DNA from: Candidatus Omnitrophota bacterium
GTDB lineage: Bacteria; Omnitrophota; Gorgyraeia; Gygaellales; Profunditerraquicolaceae
Length of the DNA stretch: 16,710 bases
Direction of reading: 5' to 3'
Assembly: GCA_029563245.1 (NCBI GenBank)
Contig: JAKQSG010000011.1
Coordinates: forward strand, 1-16,710
Position numbers and translations under genes: made by a program. The notes under the pieces were generated by a model that saw only the letters and a list, made by a program, of their open reading frames with translations, was not told where the DNA came from and did not search any database. This document shows positions 1 to 7,575 of this stretch, piece by piece; the stretch's first letter is position 1, and each line of letters begins with the position of its first letter.

Positions 1-51
1 CGGCTCACATGTTCTCCAGACATGCCCGTTCGACCGCTCCGGCACCTCTCC
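1..51 (-). tRNA. tRNA-Ser (anticodon GGA), partial, cut by the left edge
   Basis: Read on the minus strand, the 5' part of a serine tRNA is present: acceptor strand GGAGAGG (51 to 45), the D arm with GCCGGAGCGG, and an anticodon arm CATGT-CTGGAGA-ACATG with GGA as anticodon. This tRNA reads UCC and UCU serine codons. The variable arm, T arm and 3' acceptor strand lie beyond position 1. It is the third serine tRNA of the window, with a different anticodon from the other two. Confidence 0.88.
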
Positions 52-366
52 CATACTATTGCTATAGAAATTTTATCTATTTATCCAGAAAATTTAGGGT
101 TGTTAGCTTTTATTCTTAAAATGACCAATTCTCCAATATAAACCATTATTTTTCGCATAAATCCTATTAAAATAATATCATTATACCGTCGTTATCGCAA
201 GTGCTTTCTCTCATATTTCCGACCCAAATGTATGTAATGCTCTGAAACTATTATTATTTCTTTGATTCCTATCAAAACCTTGGCAGCCTGAGTAAGAATA
301 ATTCTCTGGCACTATGACTTTATACAAAAAAATGATACATTACTTAACTTAGAGAAATATTTAATT
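52..366. other. AT-rich gap between tRNA-Ser(GGA) and the radical SAM gene
   Basis: This stretch of about 315 bases holds no gene I can support. It is very AT-rich: positions 121 to 180 contain about 14 G or C in 60. On the minus strand a short open stretch of about 39 codons can be read from a stop near 314 to one near 200, and a 25-codon ATG frame (MRKIMVYIGELV...) ends near 82. Neither resembles a family I recognise, and both could be decayed coding sequence or chance. The promoter of tRNA-Ser(GGA) should lie just above 52, but I see no convincing -35/-10 pair. Confidence 0.5.
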
Positions 367-1293
367 TCATTCTTTAATCGGAATAAACTCACCCCATCCA
401 TGTTTTCTAATATAACTGGCCCAGACACCTTCGCAAATATAAAAATATTTACAATATTTACACTTTACACCAAATAACCTTTGATATCTTCTTCTTTTAC
501 GAATATTTAACGATATTTTACCTGAATTCATTAAAATCGGCTCATAATTATTAACATATTCCTCGTATCCCCTCAAAAGACAAAAAGGTATGCCTAATAA
601 AGTTATACTAGGTTTCTTAAGTTTTCTTTGCTTATAATTTAGCTCTAACTGTGTTATTGCAGCCTTGAATGTTTCCGCTAAGTTAGCATAGTTGATGATC
701 AAACTATTGAAAAATGTCAACCCTCTCCCCTGAGGAATCACAACGTTAATTACAATTCCCTCAATATGTTTAAAAGAAGAAGCGGTTTTTAATAAATCTA
801 GCAAGTGAGGGGAATTAATTCTTGTAAAGGTAATATTTATATACCATTTGAAAGGCTTTTTATAAATTAGCTTTTCCAAATTTTTACACCCTTTTATTGT
901 CTGCTTAAAACTACCCGGGGTTCTGGTCAAGGCGTCATGTATCTTGGCATTTTGACCATGAAGAGAAACGCTTATTTCATTAACACCAGAATTCAATAAA
1001 TCTTCAGCATATTTTAAATAGGCTAGCCTGCGTCCGTTCGTGACTAGTCGAATCTTCTTGTAGCCAATTTCCTTAGCAAAACGAATATAATCAAAGAGAA
1101 ATTCATTCGATGTTGGTTCAGGCCCGGTAAAAAGGACTCCGTCTGTTTTCTTCCTGCCACTTTTCAATAGCGCGCAAAGCTTTTCTTTTGAGAAAATAGG
1201 AAGATTTTGAAGGTTATTTTCCATACAAAAAATACAGTTATTGTTACAACGATTATTAAGGTTAATATGCAGAGATTCGTCAACTTGTTTCAT
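367..1293 (-). CDS. Radical SAM protein with C-terminal cysteine-rich (auxiliary-cluster-like) region, function unknown
   Basis: The 308-residue protein has the radical SAM signature C16-X3-C20-X2-C23, which binds the 4Fe-4S cluster that cleaves S-adenosylmethionine. GPEPT at 57-61 sits in the place of the usual GGEP motif, and VTNGRRL (84-90) and EISVSLHG (106-113) fit later strands of the partial TIM barrel. Near the C-terminus are C238, C278, C281 and C287, the last three in KCKYCKYFYICEGVW, so a second Fe-S cluster of the SPASM/twitch kind is likely. The substrate is unknown. The gene stands alone between two tRNA-Ser genes, is visibly more AT-rich than the genes to its right (15 G or C in 60 bases at 481-540) and has no clear ribosome-binding site before the ATG at 1293. 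Recent acquisition is possible. The radical SAM call is firm; any specific reaction would be a guess. Confidence 0.85.
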   Translation of the reverse strand: MKQVDESLHINLNNRCNNNCIFCMENNLQNLPIFSKEKLCALLKSGRKKTDGVLFTGPEPTSNEFLFDYIRFAKEIGYKKIRLVTNGRRLAYLKYAEDLLNSGVNEISVSLHGQNAKIHDALTRTPGSFKQTIKGCKNLEKLIYKKPFKWYINITFTRINSPHLLDLLKTASSFKHIEGIVINVVIPQGRGLTFFNSLIINYANLAETFKAAITQLELNYKQRKLKKPSITLLGIPFCLLRGYEEYVNNYEPILMNSGKISLNIRKRRRYQRLFGVKCKYCKYFYICEGVWASYIRKHGWGEFIPIKE

Positions 1294-1410
1294 ATGGGGA
1301 TAGTTCTTTTTCGGGCATATTACTGCTTAAGATATCAACCAGCAAATAGTAGACTCGGGGATAAAGTCGGTTCTATAACAGAATGAGTTGATTTACCGCA
1401 AGCAAGTACT

Positions 1411-1498
1411 CGGAGAGTGGAGGATTCGAACCTCCGGTCGTTTTACAACGACAACGGTTTTCGAGACCGCCGCATTCAACCAGCTCTGCCAACTCTCC
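1411..1498 (-). tRNA. tRNA-Ser (anticodon CGA)
   Basis: This is a complete 88-nt class II tRNA on the minus strand. GGAGAGT (5') pairs with ACTCTCC (3'), followed by discriminator G; CCA is not encoded. The anticodon arm GCGGT-CTCGAAA-ACCGT gives CGA, reading UCG serine codons. The long variable arm forms GTCGTT-GTAA-AACGAC, and the T arm GGAGG-TTCGAAT-CCTCC is regular. The 5' end is only 5 nt after the stop codon of the glucan phosphorylase gene, so it is probably processed out of the same transcript. Confidence 0.96.
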
Positions 1499-1503
1499 AA
1501 TCT

Positions 1504-3531
1504 CTAAACCTTCAATGCTCTCTCTTTTTCCAAACAGGAGCCCCAAATAAAGTTTTTATACTCATCGAGCATTCTATAAGTATTAAAATGCGCCCCGGTA
1601 GCAACGCAATTAATCATCATATCAACCCACTTAGAAGAAAGATTGTTCTTAAAAGTAGAATAATATAGAGCAGCTACCTCCTCAAGGCCTTTATATAGCT
1701 CCTGGGCGTCATCCTTCATCGAGCGGTCAAATTCATTACCTATCTTGCCATCGGCATAGCGATATCCGAAAATCTTCCCTATCCCTTTATCTTCAGCTTC
1801 TACTACCCAACCGTCAGAGGTGGTCATCTGGACAACTCCATTAAGGATAGCTTTCATCCCGCTTGTTCCGGAAGCCTCAAAAGGAGGATAAGGATTATTT
1901 AGCCATAAATCTACACCGCTAGTAAGAATTCTGCCTAAGTAGATGTCATAATTCTCCAATATAACTATCTTCAGCATATCATAATTCTTATCCCCTAACT
2001 TATCAACCTTATCCATCATTTCATTAATAAAAGTAAAACCCAGGTTATCATTTGGATGAGCCTTACCCGCCAGTATGATTTGCAGGGGCCCTACAGCCTT
2101 AGCAATTTCAATAAGCCTTTCTACGTCATAAAGTATTAAACTCGGCCTTTTATAAGCAGCCATTCTACGCGCCCAGCAAACAGTAAATATATCTTCTTTT
2201 AACTTCCACTTCCCCAACAAAGAACAGAGCCCTTTCTTGTTAGTATTATGCGCAAACCATATCTGTCTGCGGAAATCACCATTTTCCTTAAGGCCTAAAA
2301 CCTTGTCCAGCGATAATGGATTAGATTCAATATCTTCAATTGGAGGTGTAAACTTCTTAAACAATTCAAGGTAATCCTTAGAGATCCAGGTATAGGGATG
2401 CACACCGTTAGTAACATAGCCTATCCTATCTTTATAGTCCGGAAACTGCAATTGCATAACTTCCTGATGCCTTTTAGAAACCGCATTTATCGAGGAGGCG
2501 ATATTCATGGAAAGAAGGGTTAAATTAATGCCCCCTGAACCTTCCCTGCCGTATTTATTTATTAAATTAAAATCTTTTTCCTGCAGCACCCTCCTGATAT
2601 CATCCTGCGAAAAACGGTCATGGCCGGCCTGCACAGGGGTATGGCAGGTATAACAAAAGTGCTTCTTTAATTCCTCAACTTGTTTATCAGCAAGCCCTCG
2701 GGCTTTCTCAACAAAAGCAAAAACAGCATGCCCTTCGTTAAGGTGAAAGATCTTAATAGGATAACCTAGATTATTGACTGCGCTTACCCCGCCAAAACCA
2801 AGGATAACCCTCTGCATAAGCTTAATCCAGGAGTTATCGCTACGATAAAGCTGGTCGGTAAGCATCTTTATATCTTCTCTGTTATCAGGAACCTCTGCAT
2901 CCAGCAAAATAAGCGGCAGTGCGTAATCCCGCTTATAGCTATAAACATAATACTTCCAAAGTTTTAAGCGAACCTCTTCATCCTTAAGCTTAATAATTAC
3001 GGTATTCTTAAGAGGTATAAGCCCGGGATAAGTATATGGATCCCAATGCATCTTCTCAGGAACCTGCCCGTATTTAAACCAGAATTCCTGTCGGAAATAT
3101 CCGCAGTGCCATAGTATGCCTATAGCTAAGGCCGGCAGCTTATAATCGGCCATTGTTTTTACGGTATCTCCCGCAAGCACACCTAAACCGCCGCTATAAA
3201 TGGGCAGATCTATGAGATTCTCAACTTTTACGTCAAAGAGATAGTCAGCTACGCGGTAATTTGAAAAAACCGTATTCCTGGGAGTTTTATTCTCTGGTCC
3301 GACCAGACCCTGAGATTGAAACGTATTATAAAAACTTGTCGCCAGCCCATACTCCATAGAAAAATAGGCAATAGAATGCTCTTTGGCGTCCCTTAGCCTC
3401 TTCTCTGCCTTTATAATAGGCTCAAGCGGAAAGCCAAAGTATTTACCATTACCTATAAACTTGGAATAACTCTTATCAAAATCATCTACATCAACTAAAG
3501 CACGAAACTCTCTTAACAAGGCATCTTCCAT
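1504..3531 (-). CDS. glgP: Alpha-glucan (glycogen/maltodextrin) phosphorylase, GT35 family
   Basis: The enzyme releases glucose-1-phosphate from the non-reducing ends of glycogen or maltodextrin, using orthophosphate and pyridoxal phosphate. At 675 residues it is shorter than E. coli GlgP/MalP (about 800), as in the thermophile-type short phosphorylases. Visible landmarks are AYFSMEYGL (55-63), IYSGGLGVLAGD (111-122), HLNEGHAVFAF, YVTNGVHPYTW, RRMAAYKRP and EASGTSGMK, where K560 is the expected PLP-binding lysine. The protein is cytoplasmic. The ATG at 3531 has GGGGA about 11 nt upstream. The gene lies between tRNA-Ser(UGA), which ends 25 nt upstream, and tRNA-Ser(CGA), 5 nt downstream. Elsewhere in the window a small CBM48 protein may bind the same polymer. 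The family call is secure; whether glycogen or maltodextrin is the main substrate cannot be told from sequence. Confidence 0.93.
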   Translation of the reverse strand: MEDALLREFRALVDVDDFDKSYSKFIGNGKYFGFPLEPIIKAEKRLRDAKEHSIAYFSMEYGLATSFYNTFQSQGLVGPENKTPRNTVFSNYRVADYLFDVKVENLIDLPIYSGGLGVLAGDTVKTMADYKLPALAIGILWHCGYFRQEFWFKYGQVPEKMHWDPYTYPGLIPLKNTVIIKLKDEEVRLKLWKYYVYSYKRDYALPLILLDAEVPDNREDIKMLTDQLYRSDNSWIKLMQRVILGFGGVSAVNNLGYPIKIFHLNEGHAVFAFVEKARGLADKQVEELKKHFCYTCHTPVQAGHDRFSQDDIRRVLQEKDFNLINKYGREGSGGINLTLLSMNIASSINAVSKRHQEVMQLQFPDYKDRIGYVTNGVHPYTWISKDYLELFKKFTPPIEDIESNPLSLDKVLGLKENGDFRRQIWFAHNTNKKGLCSLLGKWKLKEDIFTVCWARRMAAYKRPSLILYDVERLIEIAKAVGPLQIILAGKAHPNDNLGFTFINEMMDKVDKLGDKNYDMLKIVILENYDIYLGRILTSGVDLWLNNPYPPFEASGTSGMKAILNGVVQMTTSDGWVVEAEDKGIGKIFGYRYADGKIGNEFDRSMKDDAQELYKGLEEVAALYYSTFKNNLSSKWVDMMINCVATGAHFNTYRMLDEYKNFIWGSCLEKERALKV

Positions 3532-3556
3532 AATTTTATTATTCCCCTTACGTTAA

Positions 3557-3643
3557 CGGAGGAGGAAGGATTCGAACCCTCGAGGCACTTGCGTACCTAA
3601 CGGTTTTCAAGACCGCCGCATTCAACCGCTCTGCCACTCCTCC
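3557..3643 (-). tRNA. tRNA-Ser (anticodon TGA)
   Basis: This is a complete 87-nt serine tRNA. GGAGGAG pairs with CTCCTCC, with discriminator G and no encoded CCA. The anticodon loop CTTGAAA gives UGA, reading UCA and other UCN codons. The variable arm contains GGTACGCAAGTGCC. The T arm pairs GAGGG with CCTTC through one G-T pair. The 5' end is 5 nt after the stop codon of the membrane-protein gene at 3649. From 3599 to 3627 it shares 28 of 29 bases with tRNA-Ser(CGA) at 1453 to 1481. Confidence 0.96.
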
Positions 3644-3648
3644 AAGAT

Positions 3649-4332
3649 TCAGACTTTAAAAAGCTGCGAAAAGATAACGCCGAATATATTGCTTGCGATA
3701 GAATAAGCAGTATTACAAAATTTAACAAATGAAAAATCATTAAAAATAACGTTTAAAAAGAAAGCAAATATTCCAAGGTTAATGATGTAAATAAAAGAAA
3801 ACCCAAAAATATAATTACTCCTTAGCAGGTCGCCTTTTTTAGAACGTATAGCCTTTGAGGAGAATATAAGGTGCATAATCAGGCTTGCCCCAAAGAAAAA
3901 CATCGTATAATTGATAAGCCGGGAGTTATTGATAAAGAGGTTGAGGATAAGATAAACAAAAAAGATAATTATTGTATAAACCGGTAATAAGTACGGCGCC
4001 ACCTTAACCAGGGGCTGAAAAAAACCGAATATAACCTCTAAAAGCTTATGCCCTTTTTCATAAACCCAGCCAGACTCAACAACAAAAAGATAGGCTATAA
4101 TAAAAGCAATTACCCCAAACCAGAAATAATCTTGTAGGGAGGAATCAATGTAGGCTATCTGCCTTAAAAAGGCAATTGTCGAGGAATAAACAAAAGGCAG
4201 CAGGAATATCCCTAAAACCAGTTTTATAATATCAAAAGCCTTATCAGAAACCCAGCTGGATTTACCAATAGCGGCCTTATCCGGTTTAAGGTTTCGCCCA
4301 AGATCCTTCTTAGGAAATTCTTTCTTTTCCAT
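3649..4332 (-). CDS. Conserved-looking multi-pass membrane protein, function unknown
   Basis: I do not recognise this 227-residue protein. After a charged N-terminus of about 30 residues (MEKKEFPKKDLGRN...), five hydrophobic segments can be seen at roughly 34-56, 69-86, 112-134, 140-158 and 174-197, followed by a short amphipathic tail. This predicts an inner-membrane protein with the basic N-terminus in the cytoplasm. No catalytic motif or transporter signature is evident. Its ATG at 4332 lies inside the 3' end of serS, overlapping by 23 nt in another frame, so translation is probably coupled to serS; AGGGAAT upstream could be a weak ribosome-binding site. tRNA-Ser(UGA) follows 5 nt after the stop. 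The tight packing supports a real gene in the serS transcript. Confidence 0.75.
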   Translation of the reverse strand: MEKKEFPKKDLGRNLKPDKAAIGKSSWVSDKAFDIIKLVLGIFLLPFVYSSTIAFLRQIAYIDSSLQDYFWFGVIAFIIAYLFVVESGWVYEKGHKLLEVIFGFFQPLVKVAPYLLPVYTIIIFFVYLILNLFINNSRLINYTMFFFGASLIMHLIFSSKAIRSKKGDLLRSNYIFGFSFIYIINLGIFAFFLNVIFNDFSFVKFCNTAYSIASNIFGVIFSQLFKV

Positions 4333-5578
4333 CCATATATTCCCTTAGCACTTTAGGTATCAAAACCGAACCATCCTCTTGCTGATAATTCTCCAATATG
4401 GCAACGACTGTACGCGGCAAGGCTATCCCGGAGCCATTTAATGTATGAATAAAGTCAACTCTCTTATCGCTTTTTCTTCTAAAGCGTATATTAGCCCGTC
4501 GCGCCTGAAAATTCTCAAAGTTACTGCAGCTTGAAACCTCCAGCCATTTATCTATGCCGGGTGCATATGCCTCTAGATCATAACACTTACTGGCGGAAAA
4601 ACTTAAATCCTGCGTAGCTAACTTCACTACCCGATAAGGTATCTCCAGCAGCTTGAGGACCTCCTCTGCATTACCTACCAGACTCTCTAATTCATCGTAA
4701 GAATTTTCAGGCTTTACAAATTTAACCATCTCAATTTTATTAAACTCATGTACGCGCATTAAACCACGGGTATCCTTACCGTATGCCCCTGCCTCCCTTC
4801 TAAAGCATGCTGAGAAAGCGGCATAATAAACCGGTAAAACCTCCTCATCTAATATCTCATCACGGAATATATTAGTAACCGGGACCTCTGCCGTAGGAAT
4901 AAGAAAAAGATCATCATCTTTAAGCTTATACATATCTTCTTCCATCTTGGGAAGCTGGCCTGTCCCCGTCATTGAGGCCCTATTCACCAGAAACGGAGGC
5001 AATATTTCCGTATAACCGTGCTTTTTTGTATGCAGGTCAAGCATGAAATTAATCAAGGCACGCTCAAGTTTAGCCCCTGAACCTTTATAAAGTATAAAGT
5101 TTGATCCGGTTATCTTAGTGGCACGGTTAAAATCAATAATGTCCAGCCCCTGGGCAATATCAATATGGTTTAAGGGCTTGAAATTGAACTCCCTGAGATT
5201 GCCCCAGGTACGCACTACTTCATTATTCTTTGGGCCGCCTATCGGTACAGAGGGATGCGCGACATTGGGAATCTTAATTAGAATCTCGGATAACTTCTCC
5301 TGGGCAGACTTAACCTCATCTTCCATCTGGCCTATCTCTAAGGATATGGCTTTCATTGAATTAATCTTTTCCTGGGCATCCTTTTTTTCTTTTAAGAGGG
5401 CGCCTATCTCATCGTTAGCCTTATTGCGCTTGGCGCGTAAATTCTCAAGCCTTAACAGGATATCCCTGCGGTTATCATCTATCTCTAAGAGCGCGCCTAA
5501 ATCTAATTGCAAATTACGGTTACTGATAGATTCTTTAACTAATTTCAAGTTTTCGCGGATAAACTTTAGGTCTAACAT
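4310..5578 (-). CDS. serS: Serine--tRNA ligase (class II seryl-tRNA synthetase)
   Basis: The enzyme charges tRNA-Ser with serine. The 422-residue length is normal for bacterial SerRS. Residues about 28-102 form the long helical-hairpin arm that grips the variable arm of tRNA-Ser. The catalytic core follows: TAE at 229-231 (serine binding), motif 2 around FRREAG (259-264) with the ordering loop RGLMRVHEF, SSCSNFENFQARR (349-361), and motif 3 GSGIALPRT (382-390). It is of the common bacterial type, not the rare methanogen type. The start at 5578 has AAGGA 8-9 nt upstream. The gene sits among three serine tRNA genes with anticodons UGA, CGA and GGA. I see no T-box leader: the gap to rtcB is only 92 nt and holds two simple hairpins. 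Confidence 0.98.
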   Translation of the reverse strand: MLDLKFIRENLKLVKESISNRNLQLDLGALLEIDDNRRDILLRLENLRAKRNKANDEIGALLKEKKDAQEKINSMKAISLEIGQMEDEVKSAQEKLSEILIKIPNVAHPSVPIGGPKNNEVVRTWGNLREFNFKPLNHIDIAQGLDIIDFNRATKITGSNFILYKGSGAKLERALINFMLDLHTKKHGYTEILPPFLVNRASMTGTGQLPKMEEDMYKLKDDDLFLIPTAEVPVTNIFRDEILDEEVLPVYYAAFSACFRREAGAYGKDTRGLMRVHEFNKIEMVKFVKPENSYDELESLVGNAEEVLKLLEIPYRVVKLATQDLSFSASKCYDLEAYAPGIDKWLEVSSCSNFENFQARRANIRFRRKSDKRVDFIHTLNGSGIALPRTVVAILENYQQEDGSVLIPKVLREYMDGKERIS

Positions 5579-5592
5579 TTAATCATCCTTTT

Positions 5593-5616
5593 TGCGCATT
5601 TAGCAATTTATGCGCA
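5593..5616. other. Small hairpin in the serS leader (TGCGCAT...ATGCGCA)
   Basis: A 7-bp perfect inverted repeat, TGCGCAT at 5593-5599 and ATGCGCA at 5610-5616, encloses a 10-nt AT-rich loop. In the serS transcript it would form shortly before the Shine-Dalgarno AAGGA and could affect access to it. There is no T-run after it on either strand, so it is not a standard terminator. Confidence 0.45.
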
Positions 5617-5625
5617 TTTCGCTTG

Positions 5626-5658
5626 GTAGGGAAAGTCCCCTTCGGGGATAGTCCCTAC
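5626..5658. repeat. Imperfect palindrome between rtcB and serS, REP-like
   Basis: GTAGGGA (5626-5632) pairs with TCCCTAC (5652-5658). Inside, TCCCC (5636-5640) pairs with GGGGA (5644-5648) around a TTC loop, with a symmetric 3+3 internal bulge. The total is 12 bp of strong stem in 33 bases. The minus-strand transcript has no T-run after it, so a classical terminator is unlikely. The shape resembles REP-type palindromes or an RNA processing/stabilising hairpin, but only one copy lies in this window. Confidence 0.55.
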
Positions 5659-5670
5659 TTTAAAACTTAC

Positions 5671-7122
5671 TTAGCCTTTTATGACTCCCAGTGGACGCAT
5701 CCTGCAAACGCGCCTGGCAATACCTGCGTTATGCACTACCCTTACCACATCATTTACATTTTTATACGCTTCCGGGGCCTCTTCTACTATAGTTGACCGG
5801 CCTGAAGCTTTTATTATTATACCCTGAGATTCCAATTCTTTCAATAAAGTATCTGCATTGATTGTATGTAAGGCAGCGCTACGGGACTTAAGGCGGCCCG
5901 CTCCGTGGCAACAGGAAAAGAAAGTCTCTCCCGCATTCTTATCTGCGGCTAAAAGATAAGAATTCCTACCCATATCCCCGGGAATTATTACAGGTTGGCC
6001 TATCTTCATATATTTTTGCGGTAAATCAGGATGCCCCGCAGGTATAGCCCGGGTTGCGCCCTTTCTGTGTACACAAAGAACCCTGTTTTCTCCGGAAACC
6101 ATATTCCTCTCTATTTTAGCGATATTATGAGCTACATCGTAAATCAGAGACATACCAAGTTTCTGCCATGAAGAATTAAAAACCCTCTCAAAAATATTAC
6201 GGGTAAGATGCATAAGGCATTGCCTATTTGCCCAGGCATAGTTAGCCGCGCACTTCATTGCAGATAGATAGGCCATTCCTTCGCTAGAGTCAACCGGTGC
6301 GCAGGCCAACTGGCGGTCAGGTATCTTAATATCATACTTATTAAGACATTGGACCATGCTGCGCGTATAATCTTCGCAGATCTGATAACCTAACCCCCTA
6401 GAGCCGGAATGGATCATTAGCGTAATCTGTCCCAGATTCAAATCAAGCGCATTGCATGCTTTAGCATCATAAAGCTGATCAATTACCTGAATCTCCAAAA
6501 AATGATTCCCGCTACCCAAGGTCCCTGACTGTGCTCTTCCTCTTTGGTAAGCCCGATCAGAGACTGCACCCGGGTCTGCACCCTGCATAGCTCCGTTTTC
6601 TTCAGTACAATCCAAATCATCCTGTATTCCGAAACCTTTTTCAACCGCCCACCTGGACCCTTTAACTAAAATCTCCTCTTCTTCCTTTATGCTAACCCTT
6701 ATATCTCCTTTTGAGCCGACACCAGAAGGAATCCCCGAAAACAAAGCATCGACCAAATTGTTAAGTTTGTCCTTTATATCATCATAGGCAAGATCGGTTC
6801 TTAGCATGCGTACTCCGCAATTTATATCAAAACCTACCCCTGCGGGAGAGATAACGCCGCCCTTTTCAGGATCAGTCGCCGCTACGCCTCCGATAGGAAA
6901 ACCATAGCCCCAATGGATATCCGGCATGGCAAACGAGGCATTGACAATCCCGGGCAAAAAGGCGACATTAGCCACCTGTTCTAAGGCCTTATCCTCCCTT
7001 ATATCCCTTAAGAGCCTTTCATCGGCATAGATTATCCCCGGCACACGCATCCCAGGCTTATATCCAGCAGGTATCCGCCAACGGAAATCATCGATCTTCT
7101 CCAGCCTTAAAGAATCAGACAT
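5671..7122 (-). CDS. rtcB: RNA-splicing ligase RtcB (3'-phosphate/5'-OH RNA ligase)
   Basis: RtcB seals RNA 2',3'-cyclic phosphate or 3'-phosphate ends to 5'-OH ends with GTP and manganese; in bacteria it repairs cleaved RNAs, including tRNAs and rRNA. The 483-residue protein has the family landmarks: DINCGVR with metal-ligand C102, LGSGNHFLE and IHSGSRGLG with metal-binding histidines, and CCHGAGR, where H406 is the histidine expected to be guanylylated. No intein interrupts it. The ATG at 7122 overlaps the archease stop region by 8 nt, with AGGGTGA upstream, so the pair is co-transcribed and probably translationally coupled. Upstream of archease lies tRNA-Lys with its own promoter. No RtcA cyclase or RtcR regulator is seen in the window. 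Confidence 0.97.
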   Translation of the reverse strand: MSDSLRLEKIDDFRWRIPAGYKPGMRVPGIIYADERLLRDIREDKALEQVANVAFLPGIVNASFAMPDIHWGYGFPIGGVAATDPEKGGVISPAGVGFDINCGVRMLRTDLAYDDIKDKLNNLVDALFSGIPSGVGSKGDIRVSIKEEEEILVKGSRWAVEKGFGIQDDLDCTEENGAMQGADPGAVSDRAYQRGRAQSGTLGSGNHFLEIQVIDQLYDAKACNALDLNLGQITLMIHSGSRGLGYQICEDYTRSMVQCLNKYDIKIPDRQLACAPVDSSEGMAYLSAMKCAANYAWANRQCLMHLTRNIFERVFNSSWQKLGMSLIYDVAHNIAKIERNMVSGENRVLCVHRKGATRAIPAGHPDLPQKYMKIGQPVIIPGDMGRNSYLLAADKNAGETFFSCCHGAGRLKSRSAALHTINADTLLKELESQGIIIKASGRSTIVEEAPEAYKNVNDVVRVVHNAGIARRVCRMRPLGVIKG

Positions 7123-7534
7123 CTAATATCACCCTGGCCTCCCAGCCTTTTTCATTATTTTTAATACTAAGATTATGGTAAGTTGCGGCCTTAATTTCAG
7201 TATTAACCTTGTAGTTATTGATACTGCTCCCCTGGCAGATTGCCTCCAGGCTGTTCTGGTTAATTTTATTAATCTTAATGTGATAAAAAATCAGCCCCTT
7301 TACCGCGGATAGAGAGAGAAGCTCATTTAACCAATTAATAAAGAGCTCCTCGATATTCTCTGCTTTTTGTTTTATAACCACTGGGGTGTGCCTTTTGTCT
7401 TTGGTAAATTGCTTGCGGGATGAGATCTGAAAGAGGCTTAAGCCGGAGTTCTGAAATAACTCCTTAAGGTCGCTACCGATAATCCTTAAACCGATATCTG
7501 CGGTATGGTCAATGATCTCATATTTTATCGTCAT
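7115..7534 (-). CDS. Archease (RtcB-activating protein)
   Basis: Archease speeds guanylylation and multiple turnover of RtcB and widens its nucleotide use. The 139-residue length and the N-terminal DHTADIG (9-15), whose aspartate is part of the metal site, match the family. So do the C-terminal AATYHNLSI and GWEARVILDV stretches, where the end of the protein supplies another acidic ligand. It overlaps rtcB by 8 nt, which supports a working pair. The ATG at 7534 is 41 nt downstream of tRNA-Lys, and no strong Shine-Dalgarno is visible, so its mRNA 5' end may be made by processing of the tRNA 3' end. Confidence 0.93.
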   Translation of the reverse strand: MTIKYEIIDHTADIGLRIIGSDLKELFQNSGLSLFQISSRKQFTKDKRHTPVVIKQKAENIEELFINWLNELLSLSAVKGLIFYHIKINKINQNSLEAICQGSSINNYKVNTEIKAATYHNLSIKNNEKGWEARVILDV

Positions 7535-7575
7535 AACGGGGAATTACGCTAAGAAAAAGAGTGGAATAAATATAT

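Noticed and set aside
1294..1410. Weak promoter TTGCGG-18-TATAGA before the radical SAM gene, and a 12-codon peptide frame (MPEKELSPYETS)
   Set aside because: The promoter boxes match consensus at only 3 and 4 of 6 positions, and the peptide overlaps the gene start with no conserved features; both are likely chance.
1417..1668. Plus-strand frame starting in tRNA-Ser(CGA)
   Set aside because: It runs through the tRNA and the 3' end of the phosphorylase gene in antisense; no coding signs.
5579..5670. T-box riboswitch before serS
   Set aside because: The gap is too short for a specifier stem plus antiterminator, and I see no T-box consensus or terminator alternative.
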